64,000 bases of DNA from Pseudomonadales bacterium (GTDB lineage Bacteria; Pseudomonadota; Gammaproteobacteria; Pseudomonadales; JAHRWD01). Positions 30,690-40,174 of this stretch are shown here, one piece after another. The notes below the pieces were generated by a model, which saw nothing but the letters and a program-made list of their open reading frames with translations, was not told where the DNA came from and ran no database searches. Each line of letters begins with the position of its first letter. The stretch's first letter is position 1. Location: NCBI GenBank assembly GCA_029210125.1, contig JARGPR010000007.1, positions 41,008-105,007 of the forward strand, read 5' to 3'. The position numbers were made by a program, and so were the translations under genes.

Positions 30690-32210
30690 TTACAGTACAG
30701 TCGGTGCCACTTTCCTGTATTGCGGCATTATTCGCCCCGCTTTCGCACCAATATAAGTGGGGTCTGCAACCCAGTATGCCCTACCTTTGTGATAAAAAGG
30801 TTTGCCCTGTCTCGGTGCCATTTTGGGATCAAATGCTACCGCTGTTGCAACATGCCCAGGGTAACTTATGCCGATTACTGACAAACCCACAAGCTCCCGT
30901 ACCAACCAACTAAACAGGAACGAGCGGTCTTCGCAGTCGTTACCGGGGAAGCGAAAACTCTCTTCCGGGTGTAGATAGTTTTCGCCACCAAACTGCTCAT
31001 GATCCAGTTTGTAAACAAATCCAAGCTGCACCCAGTTCAGCAACCAATTAACCTGCTGCATCTGGGTTTTCCCTTTCAGTTCTGGAAGTAGCTGTTCACG
31101 TAAACTGGCGTCGGTAACGGCCGAAACAGGCGCATCAAAATAGTGCTTTAGATCCAGTTGCGGATAACTGTCAAAATAGTCATTCCGCGACGCTAAAGAG
31201 TCGATGGAATAGGTGCGGCCTTTCACCGTCAAGGTGCGTGACTCTATATTTGTTGAAGTGGTTAGACTATTGCCAAATCTCAAATTCACCGCACGCAATG
31301 CCGCCGGATAGGGTTTAGAGGGCAATTGCAATGCGCCGCTTCGTTCTTTATCCAAGACATAAAAGCGCTGCCCTTGTAGCTGAAAAAATGACTGGCCATA
31401 CACGGTCTGTTCAGACGCAAATAGTAGAACTAGCCGATGTTTATCCATCCCCGCCGATACCCTGTAACCCAATTTATTAAGCATGAACCAGCGGTACAAC
31501 TGTTGATGGTTTCTATTTATGAACAACCCCTTCGCCTGATGCTGGATCAACTGTAAAACGCCCCAATCCGAAAGATGAAGCTCATCTCGGCGCTGCTTAA
31601 TATTAGAGAGTACAGGTTGATAGTTTGATTGCGCCAAAGCTGTCCAACCCAGCACAATATCACGCTCAGAATGGATGGTGCCAAGTGTTACCGCGAGTAC
31701 GGGCAGGTAAAGTGACTGACTAAAAAAATCGACATTGGCAGCGGCGGGCGATACAACAGCCGAAGGATGCCCTGTCTTTTTTTGTTTAATCTGTGATCGA
31801 GATGAAATTGGCCCCGCCCGGGCAATTTGAGAACCCTCTATACCGCTTTTAACAATATTAAGGTTACCACCGGAAGGCAGCGCAGCGGCGGGTTTTGCTG
31901 CGGTATTGGGGATTTGATCTGGTGAACGGGTTATTGCCTTTTCATTGGCTACTGAAGGGGCCTTTGCTGGCTTAGGTACGGTGTCGCGAACCAGTCCAGC
32001 GAAGCGCTCGTAGGACCGCCATTGCTCCCCTAACCACTTAACATAAGCTGCATCATTGGCATCTTTAAACTGCTGAAATTGCCGCTGGTTTGAAACGTTA
32101 AATTGTTCATATTCGGCACGAAATTTATCATACTCATCGGCAGACGCAACATAACTAGTGATACTGACTAAAACACCTACAAACAATATCGCTAACGTTG
32201 CAAAGTTCAA
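30690..32210 (-). CDS. Secreted transglutaminase-like cysteine protease/acyltransferase homolog
   Basis: This 506-residue protein has a signal peptide (hydrophobic to about residue 24, YVASADE). Its N-terminal segment is rich in charged and aromatic residues (EYDKFRAEYEQF), and a low-complexity Ala/Pro/Lys linker spans about 75-155. The C-terminal domain carries a transglutaminase-like triad order: C426 in PGNDCEDRSFLFS, H453 in SYPGHVATAV, and D483 in YWVADPTYIGAK. That fold includes periplasmic peptidases and peptidoglycan-linked enzymes, but I cannot assign a substrate. It is monocistronic. A periplasmic or outer-membrane location is expected. Confidence 0.65.
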   Translation of the reverse strand: MNFATLAILFVGVLVSITSYVASADEYDKFRAEYEQFNVSNQRQFQQFKDANDAAYVKWLGEQWRSYERFAGLVRDTVPKPAKAPSVANEKAITRSPDQIPNTAAKPAAALPSGGNLNIVKSGIEGSQIARAGPISSRSQIKQKKTGHPSAVVSPAAANVDFFSQSLYLPVLAVTLGTIHSERDIVLGWTALAQSNYQPVLSNIKQRRDELHLSDWGVLQLIQHQAKGLFINRNHQQLYRWFMLNKLGYRVSAGMDKHRLVLLFASEQTVYGQSFFQLQGQRFYVLDKERSGALQLPSKPYPAALRAVNLRFGNSLTTSTNIESRTLTVKGRTYSIDSLASRNDYFDSYPQLDLKHYFDAPVSAVTDASLREQLLPELKGKTQMQQVNWLLNWVQLGFVYKLDHEQFGGENYLHPEESFRFPGNDCEDRSFLFSWLVRELVGLSVIGISYPGHVATAVAFDPKMAPRQGKPFYHKGRAYWVADPTYIGAKAGRIMPQYRKVAPTVL

Positions 32211-32767
32211 TATAAAACGCTCCTATCTATGACTGGTTATTCTGATATCTATAGCAACATCGACCATCGTTATGCAATGTTATCTCATCGGGGCGCCCTC
32301 CCCGAGTTAATTTAATGAGCCGTTCTAGCGTCTGGCTCTTACGCATTGGTAGTGATCGCGCTGTTAGCAGACGAGTTCTACTCCCAGCCTATATATAGGT
32401 TAGGCAGTCTACAGCATTCATTCAGACCGATCTTGATTAGATGAACCGCCTCTATAAATAAACACGGATTCATTACGGCTTTAGGAACTTGCACTGCACG
32501 AGTCGCTATGCCTCAGTGGATAAGCAAACTCGAACGTGCCTCGCCTAACATCATTTTTACCAGCTTGGGCGGCAGCCCTCACTGAACACGATGAGCATTA
32601 TTTGGAACCCTACGGTAAGATTAAATGGGATCGCTAAGGCTTGCAGATATATCGGCGGGAGCAGCCAATCTTGCGTTGCTCTGCAGATGATAAGAATGCA
32701 TTCAGCATTCAGCCGCTAGGGGCTTGCTTTGCGAGCTGGGAGGAGCTGAGGATTAGATTAAGTGATT
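32211..32767. other. Intergenic region, 557 bases, with possible coding relic
   Basis: No intact gene is visible between the transglutaminase-like gene and tRNA-Ser. On the plus strand, one frame from about 32522 to 32637 encodes a gene-like C-terminus (LPAWAAALTEHDEHYLEP, then YGKIKWDR and a stop). After that stop the same frame continues open to the tRNA. No start codon or upstream continuation in frame is evident, so it may be the remnant of a decayed gene. A short GC hairpin near 32284-32299 sits upstream of the transglutaminase-like gene. The family is not recognised. Confidence 0.3.
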
Positions 32768-32857
32768 TGGCGGAGAGGGAGGGATTCGAACCCTCGATGG
32801 GCGTTAACCCATACACGCTTTCCAGGCGTGCTCCTTAAGCCACTCGGACACCTCTCC
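32768..32857 (-). tRNA. tRNA-Ser (anticodon GGA)
   Basis: The minus strand folds as a class II tRNA. The acceptor stem GGAGAGG/CCTCTCC has discriminator G and an encoded CCA (32768-32770). The D arm lies in GTCCGAGTGGCTTAAGGA, and the anticodon stem CACGC/GCGTG with loop CTGGAAA gives anticodon GGA. There is a long variable arm and the T arm GAGGG-TTCGAAT-CCCTC. It reads UCC and UCU serine codons. Confidence 0.95.
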
Positions 32858-32947
32858 AGATATAGCGGGATTTTGAGGGGCCGAACTCTATACCAGTTCA
32901 TAATCTATAGCAACCACACAGCCCTTAACCTTAAGGCCGTTCTTCTA

Positions 32948-32953
32948 TATAAT
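32948..32953 (+). promoter_or_regulatory. Candidate -10 element upstream of acnB
   Basis: A perfect TATAAT is preceded, 17 bases upstream, by TTAACC (4 of 6 matches to the -35 consensus) at 32925-32930. It lies about 185 bases before the acnB start, which would give a long leader. In the 281-base gap between the tRNA and acnB this is the only element I can point to. Confidence 0.35.
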
Positions 32954-33138
32954 TCGTGCCCTGAATTTCAATGCCAGTTTGCAGTCGTCTTGGTGAGGTC
33001 CCGCCAATGGCAACAGCAAAGGTAACGGCAAAACGCTAGCATCCACCCGGCAACTCCCAAAAAAACATTACCGGGGTCCGCAAATCGCTAGTTCGGCAAC
33101 AAAAATGGAACCAAATTCAATTTTTACGAGGTAATACT

Positions 33139-35727
33139 GTGCTCGAGTCATATAAGAAACATGTAGAAGAACGCGCCGCTGAAGGCATCGTACCTAAACC
33201 CCTTGATGCATCTCAGGTATCAGAATTGGTCGAGCTACTTAAGAACCCACCGGCGGGCGAAGAAGCGCTTCTTATAGATCTGCTTACCAACCGCGTGCCC
33301 CCCGGTGTTGACGATGCAGCTTATGTTAAAGCGGGTTTTTTGACCGCCGTTGCAAATGGCGAAGCGACTTCACCGCTTATTTCAGCAGAGAAAGCCGCAG
33401 AATTACTAGGCACTATGGCGGGTGGGTACAATATCGAGCCGCTGATTGCACTACTCGATAATGAAAAACTGGCACCTATCGCTGGCAAAGCGCTGTCTCA
33501 CACTTTATTGATGTTTGACGCAGCCCACGATGTCATCGAAAAAGCCAAGTCGGGTAATGCCACGGCAAAAAAAGTTGTGGACTCGTGGGCCGCTGCAGAG
33601 TGGTTCACCAGCAAGCCTAAAGTTGAAGAAGTCATCACCGTCACGGTATTTAAAGTGACCGGCGAAACCAATACTGACGACTTATCCCCCGCCCAGGATG
33701 CCTGGTCTCGACCTGACATCCCGCTTCACGCTAAAGCGATGCTGAAGATTGAGCGTGATGGTATAACTGCCCCCGAAGCCCAAATCAAAGATCTTGAAAG
33801 CAAAGGTCACCCTGTTGCCTACGTTGGCGATGTCGTCGGAACCGGTTCCTCACGTAAGTCTGCAACCAACTCTGTACTTTGGTTCATGGGCGATGAAATC
33901 CCCTTCGTACCCAACAAAAAAGGTGGCGGGATCTGTATCGGTGGAAAAATCGCTCCGATTTTCTTCAATACTATGGAAGACGCCGGCGCCCTACCCATTG
34001 AATGTGAAGTAGACAAGATGAATATGGGCGATGTAATTGACATCTACCCTTATGAAGGAGTGGTTAAAAACCACGAGACAGGTGAAAAGCTTTCTGACTT
34101 TACACTCAAATCCCAGGTGATTCTCGATGAAGTACAAGCTGGCGGACGTATACCTTTAATTATTGGTCGTGGCCTGACAGAACGTACCCGAAAAGCACTT
34201 GGTTTAGGGCCATCAGAAGTATTCCGTCGCCCAACGTCTGCTACTGATAGCGGGAAAGGCTATACGTTAGCGCAGAAGATGGTTGGTAAAGCCTGTGGCG
34301 TTGAAGGAATCCGTGCCGGCACATACTGTGAACCACATATGACTACCGTTGGTTCACAGGACACCACTGGCCCCATGACGCGAGATGAGCTGAAAGATCT
34401 AGCTTGCCTGGGTTTCTCTGCTGATCTTGTGATGCAGTCTTTCTGTCACACTGCTGCATATCCCAAACCCGTTGATATTGAAACCCAACATACGCTGCCT
34501 GATTTCATTATGAACCGCGGCGGTGTTTCGCTTCGTCCCGGTGACGGCATCATTCACTCCTGGTTAAACCGTATGTTGCTGCCGGACACTGTGGGCACAG
34601 GTGGTGATTCCCATACTCGCTTCCCAATTGGCATCTCTTTCCCGGCCGGATCAGGGTTGGTGGCATTTGCTGCTGCAACCGGTGTAATGCCGCTAGATAT
34701 GCCGGAATCTGTACTGGTTCGCTTCAAAGGTGAAATGCAACCCGGAATCACACTGCGTGACCTGGTAAACGCCATACCTTACGCTGCAATCCAAAAAGGG
34801 CTACTAACCGTTGAAAAACAAGGGAAAAAGAATATTTTCTCAGGTCGAATCCTTGAAATTGAAGGCCTACCTGATCTTAAGGTTGAGCAAGCATTTGAGC
34901 TTTCCGATGCATCAGCCGAGCGGTCGGCGGGTGGCTGCTCTATTCGTTTAGGTAAAGAGCCCATCATTGAATACCTGAATTCCAACATCACCATGCTGAA
35001 ATGGATGATTTCCCAGGGCTACGGCGATGTACGTACTATTGAGCGTCGTATTCAGGGTATGGAGCAATGGATTGCTGATCCGCAATTGATGGAACCTGAT
35101 GCGGATGCTGAGTACTGTGAAATTATCGAGATCGATCTTAACGAAATCAAAGAACCTTTGGTTTGCTGCCCGAACGACCCCGATGACGTGAAGCCACTTT
35201 CTGAAGTAGCCGGTGCACCCATTGGTGAAGTATTTATTGGCTCCTGCATGACCAATATTGGTCACTTCCGAGCTGCAGCTTCAATGCTTGATAAAGCAAA
35301 CTCAAGTCAGGCACGGCTCTGGATCTCTCCCCCAACTCGAATGGATGAGCATCAGCTGATGGAGGAAGGTATCTACAACATCTTCGCTCAGGCCGGTGCT
35401 CGAACCGAGATGCCAGGTTGTTCGCTATGCATGGGTAACCAGGCACGAATTGCCAAGGGCTCAACCGCTGTTTCGACATCAACCCGTAACTTCCCGAATA
35501 GACTGGGTGATCAGGCAGATGTTTATCTTGCTTCAGCTGAACTGGCTTCCGTTGCAGCGATTATGGGTAAACTGCCAACTCCAGCGGAATATCTGGAGTA
35601 CGCGAAGGATCTCGCACCAATGGCTGACAATATCTACAAATACCTTAACTTTGATCAACTTGCGGAATATGTTGAGGACGCTAAAAACGTCTCGATTCCT
35701 GCGGTCAATGTGAGTGTGGTTGGCTAA
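33139..35727 (+). CDS. acnB: Aconitate hydratase B (bifunctional with 2-methylisocitrate dehydratase)
   Basis: AcnB isomerises citrate to isocitrate in the TCA cycle. The 862 residues follow the AcnB domain order: N-terminal HEAT-like domain ([22 protein letters not shown]), swivel domain, then the catalytic domains. The [4Fe-4S] ligands are C703 ([10 protein letters not shown]), C761 and C764 ([10 protein letters not shown]). The start is GTG at 33139, and upstream in-frame sequence is not AcnB-like. It is monocistronic and ends at a strong terminator. NfuA, encoded at 16.4 kb, is a known type of cluster donor for aconitase. Confidence 0.97.
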   Translation: MLESYKKHVEERAAEGIVPKPLDASQVSELVELLKNPPAGEEALLIDLLTNRVPPGVDDAAYVKAGFLTAVANGEATSPLISAEKAAELLGTMAGGYNIEPLIALLDNEKLAPIAGKALSHTLLMFDAAHDVIEKAKSGNATAKKVVDSWAAAEWFTSKPKVEEVITVTVFKVTGETNTDDLSPAQDAWSRPDIPLHAKAMLKIERDGITAPEAQIKDLESKGHPVAYVGDVVGTGSSRKSATNSVLWFMGDEIPFVPNKKGGGICIGGKIAPIFFNTMEDAGALPIECEVDKMNMGDVIDIYPYEGVVKNHETGEKLSDFTLKSQVILDEVQAGGRIPLIIGRGLTERTRKALGLGPSEVFRRPTSATDSGKGYTLAQKMVGKACGVEGIRAGTYCEPHMTTVGSQDTTGPMTRDELKDLACLGFSADLVMQSFCHTAAYPKPVDIETQHTLPDFIMNRGGVSLRPGDGIIHSWLNRMLLPDTVGTGGDSHTRFPIGISFPAGSGLVAFAAATGVMPLDMPESVLVRFKGEMQPGITLRDLVNAIPYAAIQKGLLTVEKQGKKNIFSGRILEIEGLPDLKVEQAFELSDASAERSAGGCSIRLGKEPIIEYLNSNITMLKWMISQGYGDVRTIERRIQGMEQWIADPQLMEPDADAEYCEIIEIDLNEIKEPLVCCPNDPDDVKPLSEVAGAPIGEVFIGSCMTNIGHFRAAASMLDKANSSQARLWISPPTRMDEHQLMEEGIYNIFAQAGARTEMPGCSLCMGNQARIAKGSTAVSTSTRNFPNRLGDQADVYLASAELASVAAIMGKLPTPAEYLEYAKDLAPMADNIYKYLNFDQLAEYVEDAKNVSIPAVNVSVVG

Positions 35728-35754
35728 AGGATACTGTCGACAAGTCATTTAATT

Positions 35755-35783
35755 AAAAACCCGCCAACTGGCGGGTTTTTTTT
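35755..35783 (+). terminator. Intrinsic terminator of acnB
   Basis: The arms AAAAACCCGCC (35755-35765) and GGCGGGTTTTT (35770-35780) are perfectly complementary, with a 4-base AACT loop. The hairpin runs into eight T residues. It lies 28 bases after the acnB stop. Confidence 0.95.
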
Positions 35784-35915
35784 GCTTTCTTAAATTACCG
35801 TTACATTCTCATGAGCGTCTTGATTCGCATACAAATGACAAGATCCAAAACTGACTACGTCATGGATTAAAACCACCAAAATAGATACAATGCTAACTAT
35901 TAGTTATTGATCTAT

Positions 35916-35956
35916 TTTTCGATAGTAGCACCCCCTGCTTTTCGATGGTAGCACCC
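35916..35956. repeat. Direct repeat upstream of the EmrA-like gene, candidate operator
   Basis: Two 18-base copies of TTTTCGAT(A/G)GTAGCACCC (35916-35933 and 35939-35956) differ at one base and are offset by 23 bases. They end about 55 bases before the pump operon start. Paired copies about two helical turns apart fit a regulator binding one DNA face, but no regulator gene is adjacent. The repeat is seen directly; its role is inferred. Confidence 0.55.
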
Positions 35957-36011
35957 TACGGTCACCGTTCGGCCTACAGCAATACTCACTCCTGGAAAAT
36001 CGAGGATTTAA

Positions 36012-37127
36012 ATGTCTGAACAAGAAAACCAATCTGCCGGTATATCTGCCCGTAGGATCACTACCCTGTGCGGCATATTGATTCTGTGCATTATTATTCT
36101 CGTAGCGGTTGGAAAATGGATCATGTTCCGTATGTCACATGTATCCGAAATCGATGCGCGGGTTAAATCTGCTATTACGATTATCAGCAGTACGGTTCCA
36201 GGTCGGTTGGTTAAGTTTGACGTTTCCGAAGGGGATATTTTCACAAAAGGGGTTTTGATCGCAAAGATCGACAGTGACTTGATCGAACTCAGGAACTTAG
36301 AGCTCGATGCACGTATTCAAGCGATTGAAACCCAAATCATTGAGCACAAGACTAACCGTGAAATTGTCAACAACCAAACTTCGAGTCAGGTCGAAATAGC
36401 CAAGGCCCAATTTGATGTGGCGACTGCGCAGGTTCAGGAGGCTCAGTACGAAATGCAGCGCACCGCCGATGACTACCAGCGTACGCAATCACTTGCCGGG
36501 AAAAAACTGATCGCAACCAGGCAGGTGGATCAAGCAAGAAGCCTGGCCAACAAAGCTCGTGAAAAACACCGCGCTACCCAGGCGCAAGCCATATCCACTC
36601 AAGCTTCCTACACGGAAGCGTTGGCCTCAAGACAGAAAGTGGAGTTATTCGATAGCCAAATCGAAACCCTACAGCATAATCGCCGAGCCCTTGAAATTCA
36701 GAAGCTACAGCTTGAAAAGGGTCTTGCCGAGCGCACTATTTTAAGCCCCATCAACGGCGTGGTTGACCAAACATTTGTTCATAGCCAGGAATATGTATCC
36801 CCGGGTCAACGGCTGCTACTGATTCACGATCCATCCAATGTATGGATCAGCACCGATATTAAGGAATCAGAAATTCGTAAAGTAAAGGTTGGTCAGTCGG
36901 TGGACATTCATGTTGACGCCTATCCAGATCAAATCTTTGAAGGCACGGTTGAGCAGATTGGCACAGCGGCGACCAGTCAGTTTGCCCTCATCCCAAGCCC
37001 CAATCCAAGTGGCAATTTCACTAAAATCACCCAACGAATACCGGTTCGTATTGCAATCGTCAGCGATCAAGCTGTTTTGAATCCCGGCATGATGGTTGAG
37101 GTCGACATTGACATTACGAACGACTGA
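36012..37127 (+). CDS. EmrA-like membrane fusion (HlyD family) protein
   Basis: This is the periplasmic adaptor of a tripartite drug/solute efflux pump. The 371 residues show an N-terminal membrane anchor (LCGILILCIIILVAVGKW), split lipoyl-like halves (STVPGRLVKFDVSEGD and ILSPINGVVDQ), and a long alpha-helical hairpin between them (about 95-235, Gln/Ala-rich). A beta-barrel end has PGMMVEVDIDI. The 14-helix transporter gene overlaps its 3' end. No outer-membrane TolC-type gene is in the operon, so a shared TolC is likely. Confidence 0.88.
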   Translation: MSEQENQSAGISARRITTLCGILILCIIILVAVGKWIMFRMSHVSEIDARVKSAITIISSTVPGRLVKFDVSEGDIFTKGVLIAKIDSDLIELRNLELDARIQAIETQIIEHKTNREIVNNQTSSQVEIAKAQFDVATAQVQEAQYEMQRTADDYQRTQSLAGKKLIATRQVDQARSLANKAREKHRATQAQAISTQASYTEALASRQKVELFDSQIETLQHNRRALEIQKLQLEKGLAERTILSPINGVVDQTFVHSQEYVSPGQRLLLIHDPSNVWISTDIKESEIRKVKVGQSVDIHVDAYPDQIFEGTVEQIGTAATSQFALIPSPNPSGNFTKITQRIPVRIAIVSDQAVLNPGMMVEVDIDITND

Positions 37128-38679
37128 GTCACTTTTTGAGCAATACGGCTCAGCCTATAAATGGCTAGCCACCATGACCGTTGTGATGGGTACGCTGGCC
37201 TCAGCGTTATCCACCACCATGGTCAATGTGGCGATTCCGGACATCATGGGCACCTTTGGTGTCGGGCAGGACCAGGGCCAATGGATGTCCACCGCTTTTA
37301 TTGCCGCCAACACCGCAACCATGCTGGTAAACGCTTGGTGTGTGCATGCCTTTGGTCAGCGAAAGACCTATGTGTGGGCGATGGGTTTGTTTATCGCCGG
37401 CTCCCTGATTGGTGGTTTCGGTAACCATATAGATATTCTAACCTTTGCGCGGATCATGCAGGGCGCTGCTGCGGGTTTGCTTGCGCCGCTTGCTATGTTC
37501 ACGATGTTCAGGGTGTTTCCTGACGATCAGCGCGGCAAAGCGATGGGTTACTACGGTATCGGCGTTATTTTGGCCCCCGCTTTTGGCCCCGTTATCGGAG
37601 GAATATTGGTAGACGTATTCAACTGGCGCGCCACCTTTTTTGTAGCTCCTCTTTTTTGTGTTTTTGGCGTGATTTGTGGTGCGCTTTTTCTTCCTGACCG
37701 GGAGGATAAAGGCCCAGTACGCGGTTTTGACTGGCTGGGATTGGGGTTGCTCGGAGTTTTCCTGAGCGCGACACTTATTGGCCTGACCAATGGGCAGCGC
37801 TTTGGTTGGAGTTCGGATTATATTCTTTCGCTACTAATTATCGGTGCAGCATCCGCTGTCGCATTCGTGTTATGGGAGCTGTATACCGATAAGGCATTGC
37901 TGGAACTACGCGTTTTCAAAAGTATTGGTTTTACCGCAGCATCGGGAGTTAGTTTTTTATACGGGGCTGGCCTACTTGGATCAACCTATCTAATCCCTCT
38001 ATTTGTTCAAACTACTCTCGGCTACAGCCCTACCCTTGCGGGTTTGTTATTAATGCCCGCTGGATTGATGATGAGTTTTTTGTTCCCACTAGCGGGATTC
38101 ACGTCAGATAAAATTGCAGCACATATTCCAATCATTATTGGCTTCATCATATTTGGTGGTTCCTGCGTCGTGTTATTTGACGTGGATGTCAGCACCACCT
38201 TCTTCCTACTGGCTTTTTATATCGCCATAGGTCGAGTTGGATTAACACTGATTATGCCCTCAGTAAGCGTTGGCGCCGTAAGCTCACTACCACCCTCAAT
38301 GCTCGGACAAGCCTCTGGCGTGGTCAATTTTATGCGCCAGCTCGGCGGCTCTTTTGGCGTAAACCTGATATCGGTTTATTTGGCGACCAGGATTAGCTTT
38401 CATTCGGATCACCTGGCATCAACCCAACTACCTGACAACAGCAGCACCGCATCTTTATTAAGCAGCATTCGTACGTTATACGGACAGATGGGGTTGCCGG
38501 ACACAGCGGCTGCAGCCGGGTCATTTCAATTTCTCGGTAAGGTGATCTACGCAAAAGCCACGCTGTTTGGATTCAGAGATGCCTTTGTGGTGATTGGCAT
38601 CGTGTTCTTTATCGGGGTTATTCCCGCGCTGGTGATGGGTTATTCAAGGAAAAGGCCTGTACTGTCAGATCAACCCTAA
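37108..38679 (+). CDS. EmrB/QacA-type (DHA2) MFS efflux transporter
   Basis: This predicted proton-driven inner-membrane antiporter has about 14 helices. Seen: helix 1 with the DHA2 pattern LASALSTTMVNVAIPDI, motif A region FGQRKTYVW, and motif C GPVIGGILVD. I chose the TTG at 37108 (523 residues) because GAGG lies 6 bases upstream. A TTG at 37096 is also possible, and the first ATG lies within helix 1 and would truncate it. The start lies inside the end of the EmrA-like gene, so the pair is coupled. The substrate is unknown. Confidence 0.88.
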   Translation: MTLRTTESLFEQYGSAYKWLATMTVVMGTLASALSTTMVNVAIPDIMGTFGVGQDQGQWMSTAFIAANTATMLVNAWCVHAFGQRKTYVWAMGLFIAGSLIGGFGNHIDILTFARIMQGAAAGLLAPLAMFTMFRVFPDDQRGKAMGYYGIGVILAPAFGPVIGGILVDVFNWRATFFVAPLFCVFGVICGALFLPDREDKGPVRGFDWLGLGLLGVFLSATLIGLTNGQRFGWSSDYILSLLIIGAASAVAFVLWELYTDKALLELRVFKSIGFTAASGVSFLYGAGLLGSTYLIPLFVQTTLGYSPTLAGLLLMPAGLMMSFLFPLAGFTSDKIAAHIPIIIGFIIFGGSCVVLFDVDVSTTFFLLAFYIAIGRVGLTLIMPSVSVGAVSSLPPSMLGQASGVVNFMRQLGGSFGVNLISVYLATRISFHSDHLASTQLPDNSSTASLLSSIRTLYGQMGLPDTAAAAGSFQFLGKVIYAKATLFGFRDAFVVIGIVFFIGVIPALVMGYSRKRPVLSDQP

Positions 38680-38743
38680 TCATGAGCTAGGCATGGGCTG
38701 ATCGTAGAGAGACCAGAGTTCCTCTCCCACTAACTACAGTGAA

Positions 38744-38788
38744 CATGGGGCAACCATCAGCATAAAATATGCCGATGGTTGCCCCATG
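38744..38788. terminator. Long hairpin between convergent efflux and SDR genes
   Basis: Perfect 15-bp arms CATGGGGCAACCATC (38744-38758) and GATGGTTGCCCCATG (38774-38788) extend inward by five more pairs after one mismatch. The structure is centred between the 3' ends of two convergent genes, so a bidirectional transcription barrier is likely. There is no T-tract on either strand, so it is atypical for an intrinsic terminator. Confidence 0.6.
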
Positions 38789-38799
38789 TAACCCTTGAC

Positions 38800-39567
38800 C
38801 TACTTGGACGATGTACCACCGTCAACCATATATACCCCACCTGTGCAGAACGACGCCGCATCGCTGGACAAGAATGCCATCATGTCAGCCACTTCGGATG
38901 GCTCGCCGTAACGACCGAGTGGAATTGAGCTAGCGATACCGGCTTTAGCCTGATCACCGGCACCGGGAGCCATGCCTTCTTCAAGTGAACGCATCATGCG
39001 GGTTTCGACCGGTGATGGGTTGACGGTATTAACGCGAACTCCAATTGGAGCACCTTCGTTCGATGCAGTACGCATCAAACCAATAACAGCGTGTTTACTG
39101 GTGGTATATGCGCAAAGCCCAGGGCCACCCTTGATGCCAGCGGTAGAGGAGGTAATTACGATGCTGCCGCCACCACGTTTTGCCATCTCTGGCATCGCAT
39201 ATTTGATACCCAGAAAAACACCGGTTACGTTAACCGCCAGAACCTTTTCAAAGGTTTCCTGTGGGTAATCGGTAATGCCCATCACATTGCCTTCAATACC
39301 AGCGTTTGCCAGCAAAATATCTAGTCCGCCGTAACGATCCACAGCAACCTGGGTATAGTTGGCAACCTGGTCCGCAATCGTTACGTCTGCAACCGCATAG
39401 CTAACGTTGTCGGAACCAATCTCTGCAACGGCTTTTTTGAGGGCATCTTCGTTCAGATCAACTAAAAGCACCTTCGCGCCATCGCTGGAAAAGATCTTTC
39501 CTGCAGCAATTCCAATACCACCTGATCCGCCAGTAATAGCGACTACTTTGTTATCGAATCGACTCAT
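38800..39567 (-). CDS. Short-chain dehydrogenase/reductase (classical SDR)
   Basis: This 255-residue NAD(P)(H)-dependent oxidoreductase has TGGSGGIG at 12-19, D37 after the second strand (LLVDLNE, which favours NAD(H)), NAG at 88-90, and catalytic S140/S141, Y154 and K158. The C-terminal MVDGGTSSK is typical. The substrate is not determinable. It lies 67 bases downstream of rraA on the same strand; co-transcription is possible. The proteins encoded nearby (RraA, alpha/beta hydrolase) do not make a recognised pathway. Confidence 0.88.
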   Translation of the reverse strand: MSRFDNKVVAITGGSGGIGIAAGKIFSSDGAKVLLVDLNEDALKKAVAEIGSDNVSYAVADVTIADQVANYTQVAVDRYGGLDILLANAGIEGNVMGITDYPQETFEKVLAVNVTGVFLGIKYAMPEMAKRGGGSIVITSSTAGIKGGPGLCAYTTSKHAVIGLMRTASNEGAPIGVRVNTVNPSPVETRMMRSLEEGMAPGAGDQAKAGIASSIPLGRYGEPSEVADMMAFLSSDAASFCTGGVYMVDGGTSSK

Positions 39568-39634
39568 GTTGTTATCCTCTTTTATTGTTATGTAATTATG
39601 TTTAGTTGCTTGATTTCTTATCCGTAATACTGGG

Positions 39635-40120
39635 TTAATCCATGCTCAACGGCTTTGGCGAAACGATAATACCGTTGTTGTCGGCATAAACGTATTCACC
39701 CGGCTTGAAACATACGCCACCAAACGTGACTTCGACATTTTTATCACCAATGCCGCGTTTGTCAGTTTTCATAGGGTGGCTAGCAAGCGCTTGAACGCCT
39801 AGATCGGTTTGTGCAATCACGTCAACATCACGAATGCAGCCATAAACAATAATGCCGCTCCAGCCCATCTCAGCGGCTTTTTCTGCCAGCATATCCCCTA
39901 GTAACGCTCGACGCATAGAACCACCGCCGTCAACCACCATCACCTTGCCATCACCCGGTGTTGCCACGGTTTCTTTGACCAGTGAATTGTCTTCATGGCA
40001 TTTGATGGTAACCATTTCGCCGCCAAAGGAATTGGGCCCGCCAAAGTTGCTAAACATCGGTTCAACTACCGATACCAGCTCGGGGTATTTATCGCATAGA
40101 TCCGGGGTAATGTATTCCAA
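39635..40120 (-). CDS. rraA: Ribonuclease E activity regulator RraA
   Basis: This 161-residue protein is colinear with E. coli RraA (also 161): [11 protein letters not shown] near the start, [16 protein letters not shown] in the middle, [18 protein letters not shown] near the end. RraA binds RNase E and inhibits mRNA decay; the fold is shared with class II HMG/CHA aldolases, whose catalytic Arg/Asp pattern GGGSMRRAL is similar. The start is a TTG with AAGGAG 6-7 bases upstream. A 14-bp palindrome lies 25 bases further upstream. Confidence 0.87.
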   Translation of the reverse strand: MEYITPDLCDKYPELVSVVEPMFSNFGGPNSFGGEMVTIKCHEDNSLVKETVATPGDGKVMVVDGGGSMRRALLGDMLAEKAAEMGWSGIIVYGCIRDVDVIAQTDLGVQALASHPMKTDKRGIGDKNVEVTFGGVCFKPGEYVYADNNGIIVSPKPLSMD

Positions 40121-40144
40121 GTAAAATCTCCTTAAATTGATTCA

Positions 40145-40158
40145 ATTGAGCGCTCAAT
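40145..40158. promoter_or_regulatory. 14-bp perfect palindrome upstream of rraA
   Basis: ATTGAGCGCTCAAT is fully self-complementary and located 25-38 bases before the rraA start on the minus strand, after the stop of the hydrolase gene. It resembles a TetR-type operator in form (TTGA-N4-TCAA). TCAATTGA-like sequence adjoins it. No regulator is adjacent, so this is a candidate only. Confidence 0.4.
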
Positions 40159-40174
40159 CAAACAAGTAAAACAC

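Noticed and set aside
32768..32857. tRNA-Ser as an active genomic-island attachment site
   Set aside because: No integrase, no second copy of the tRNA 3' end and no island genes next to it; only a possible coding relic is seen.
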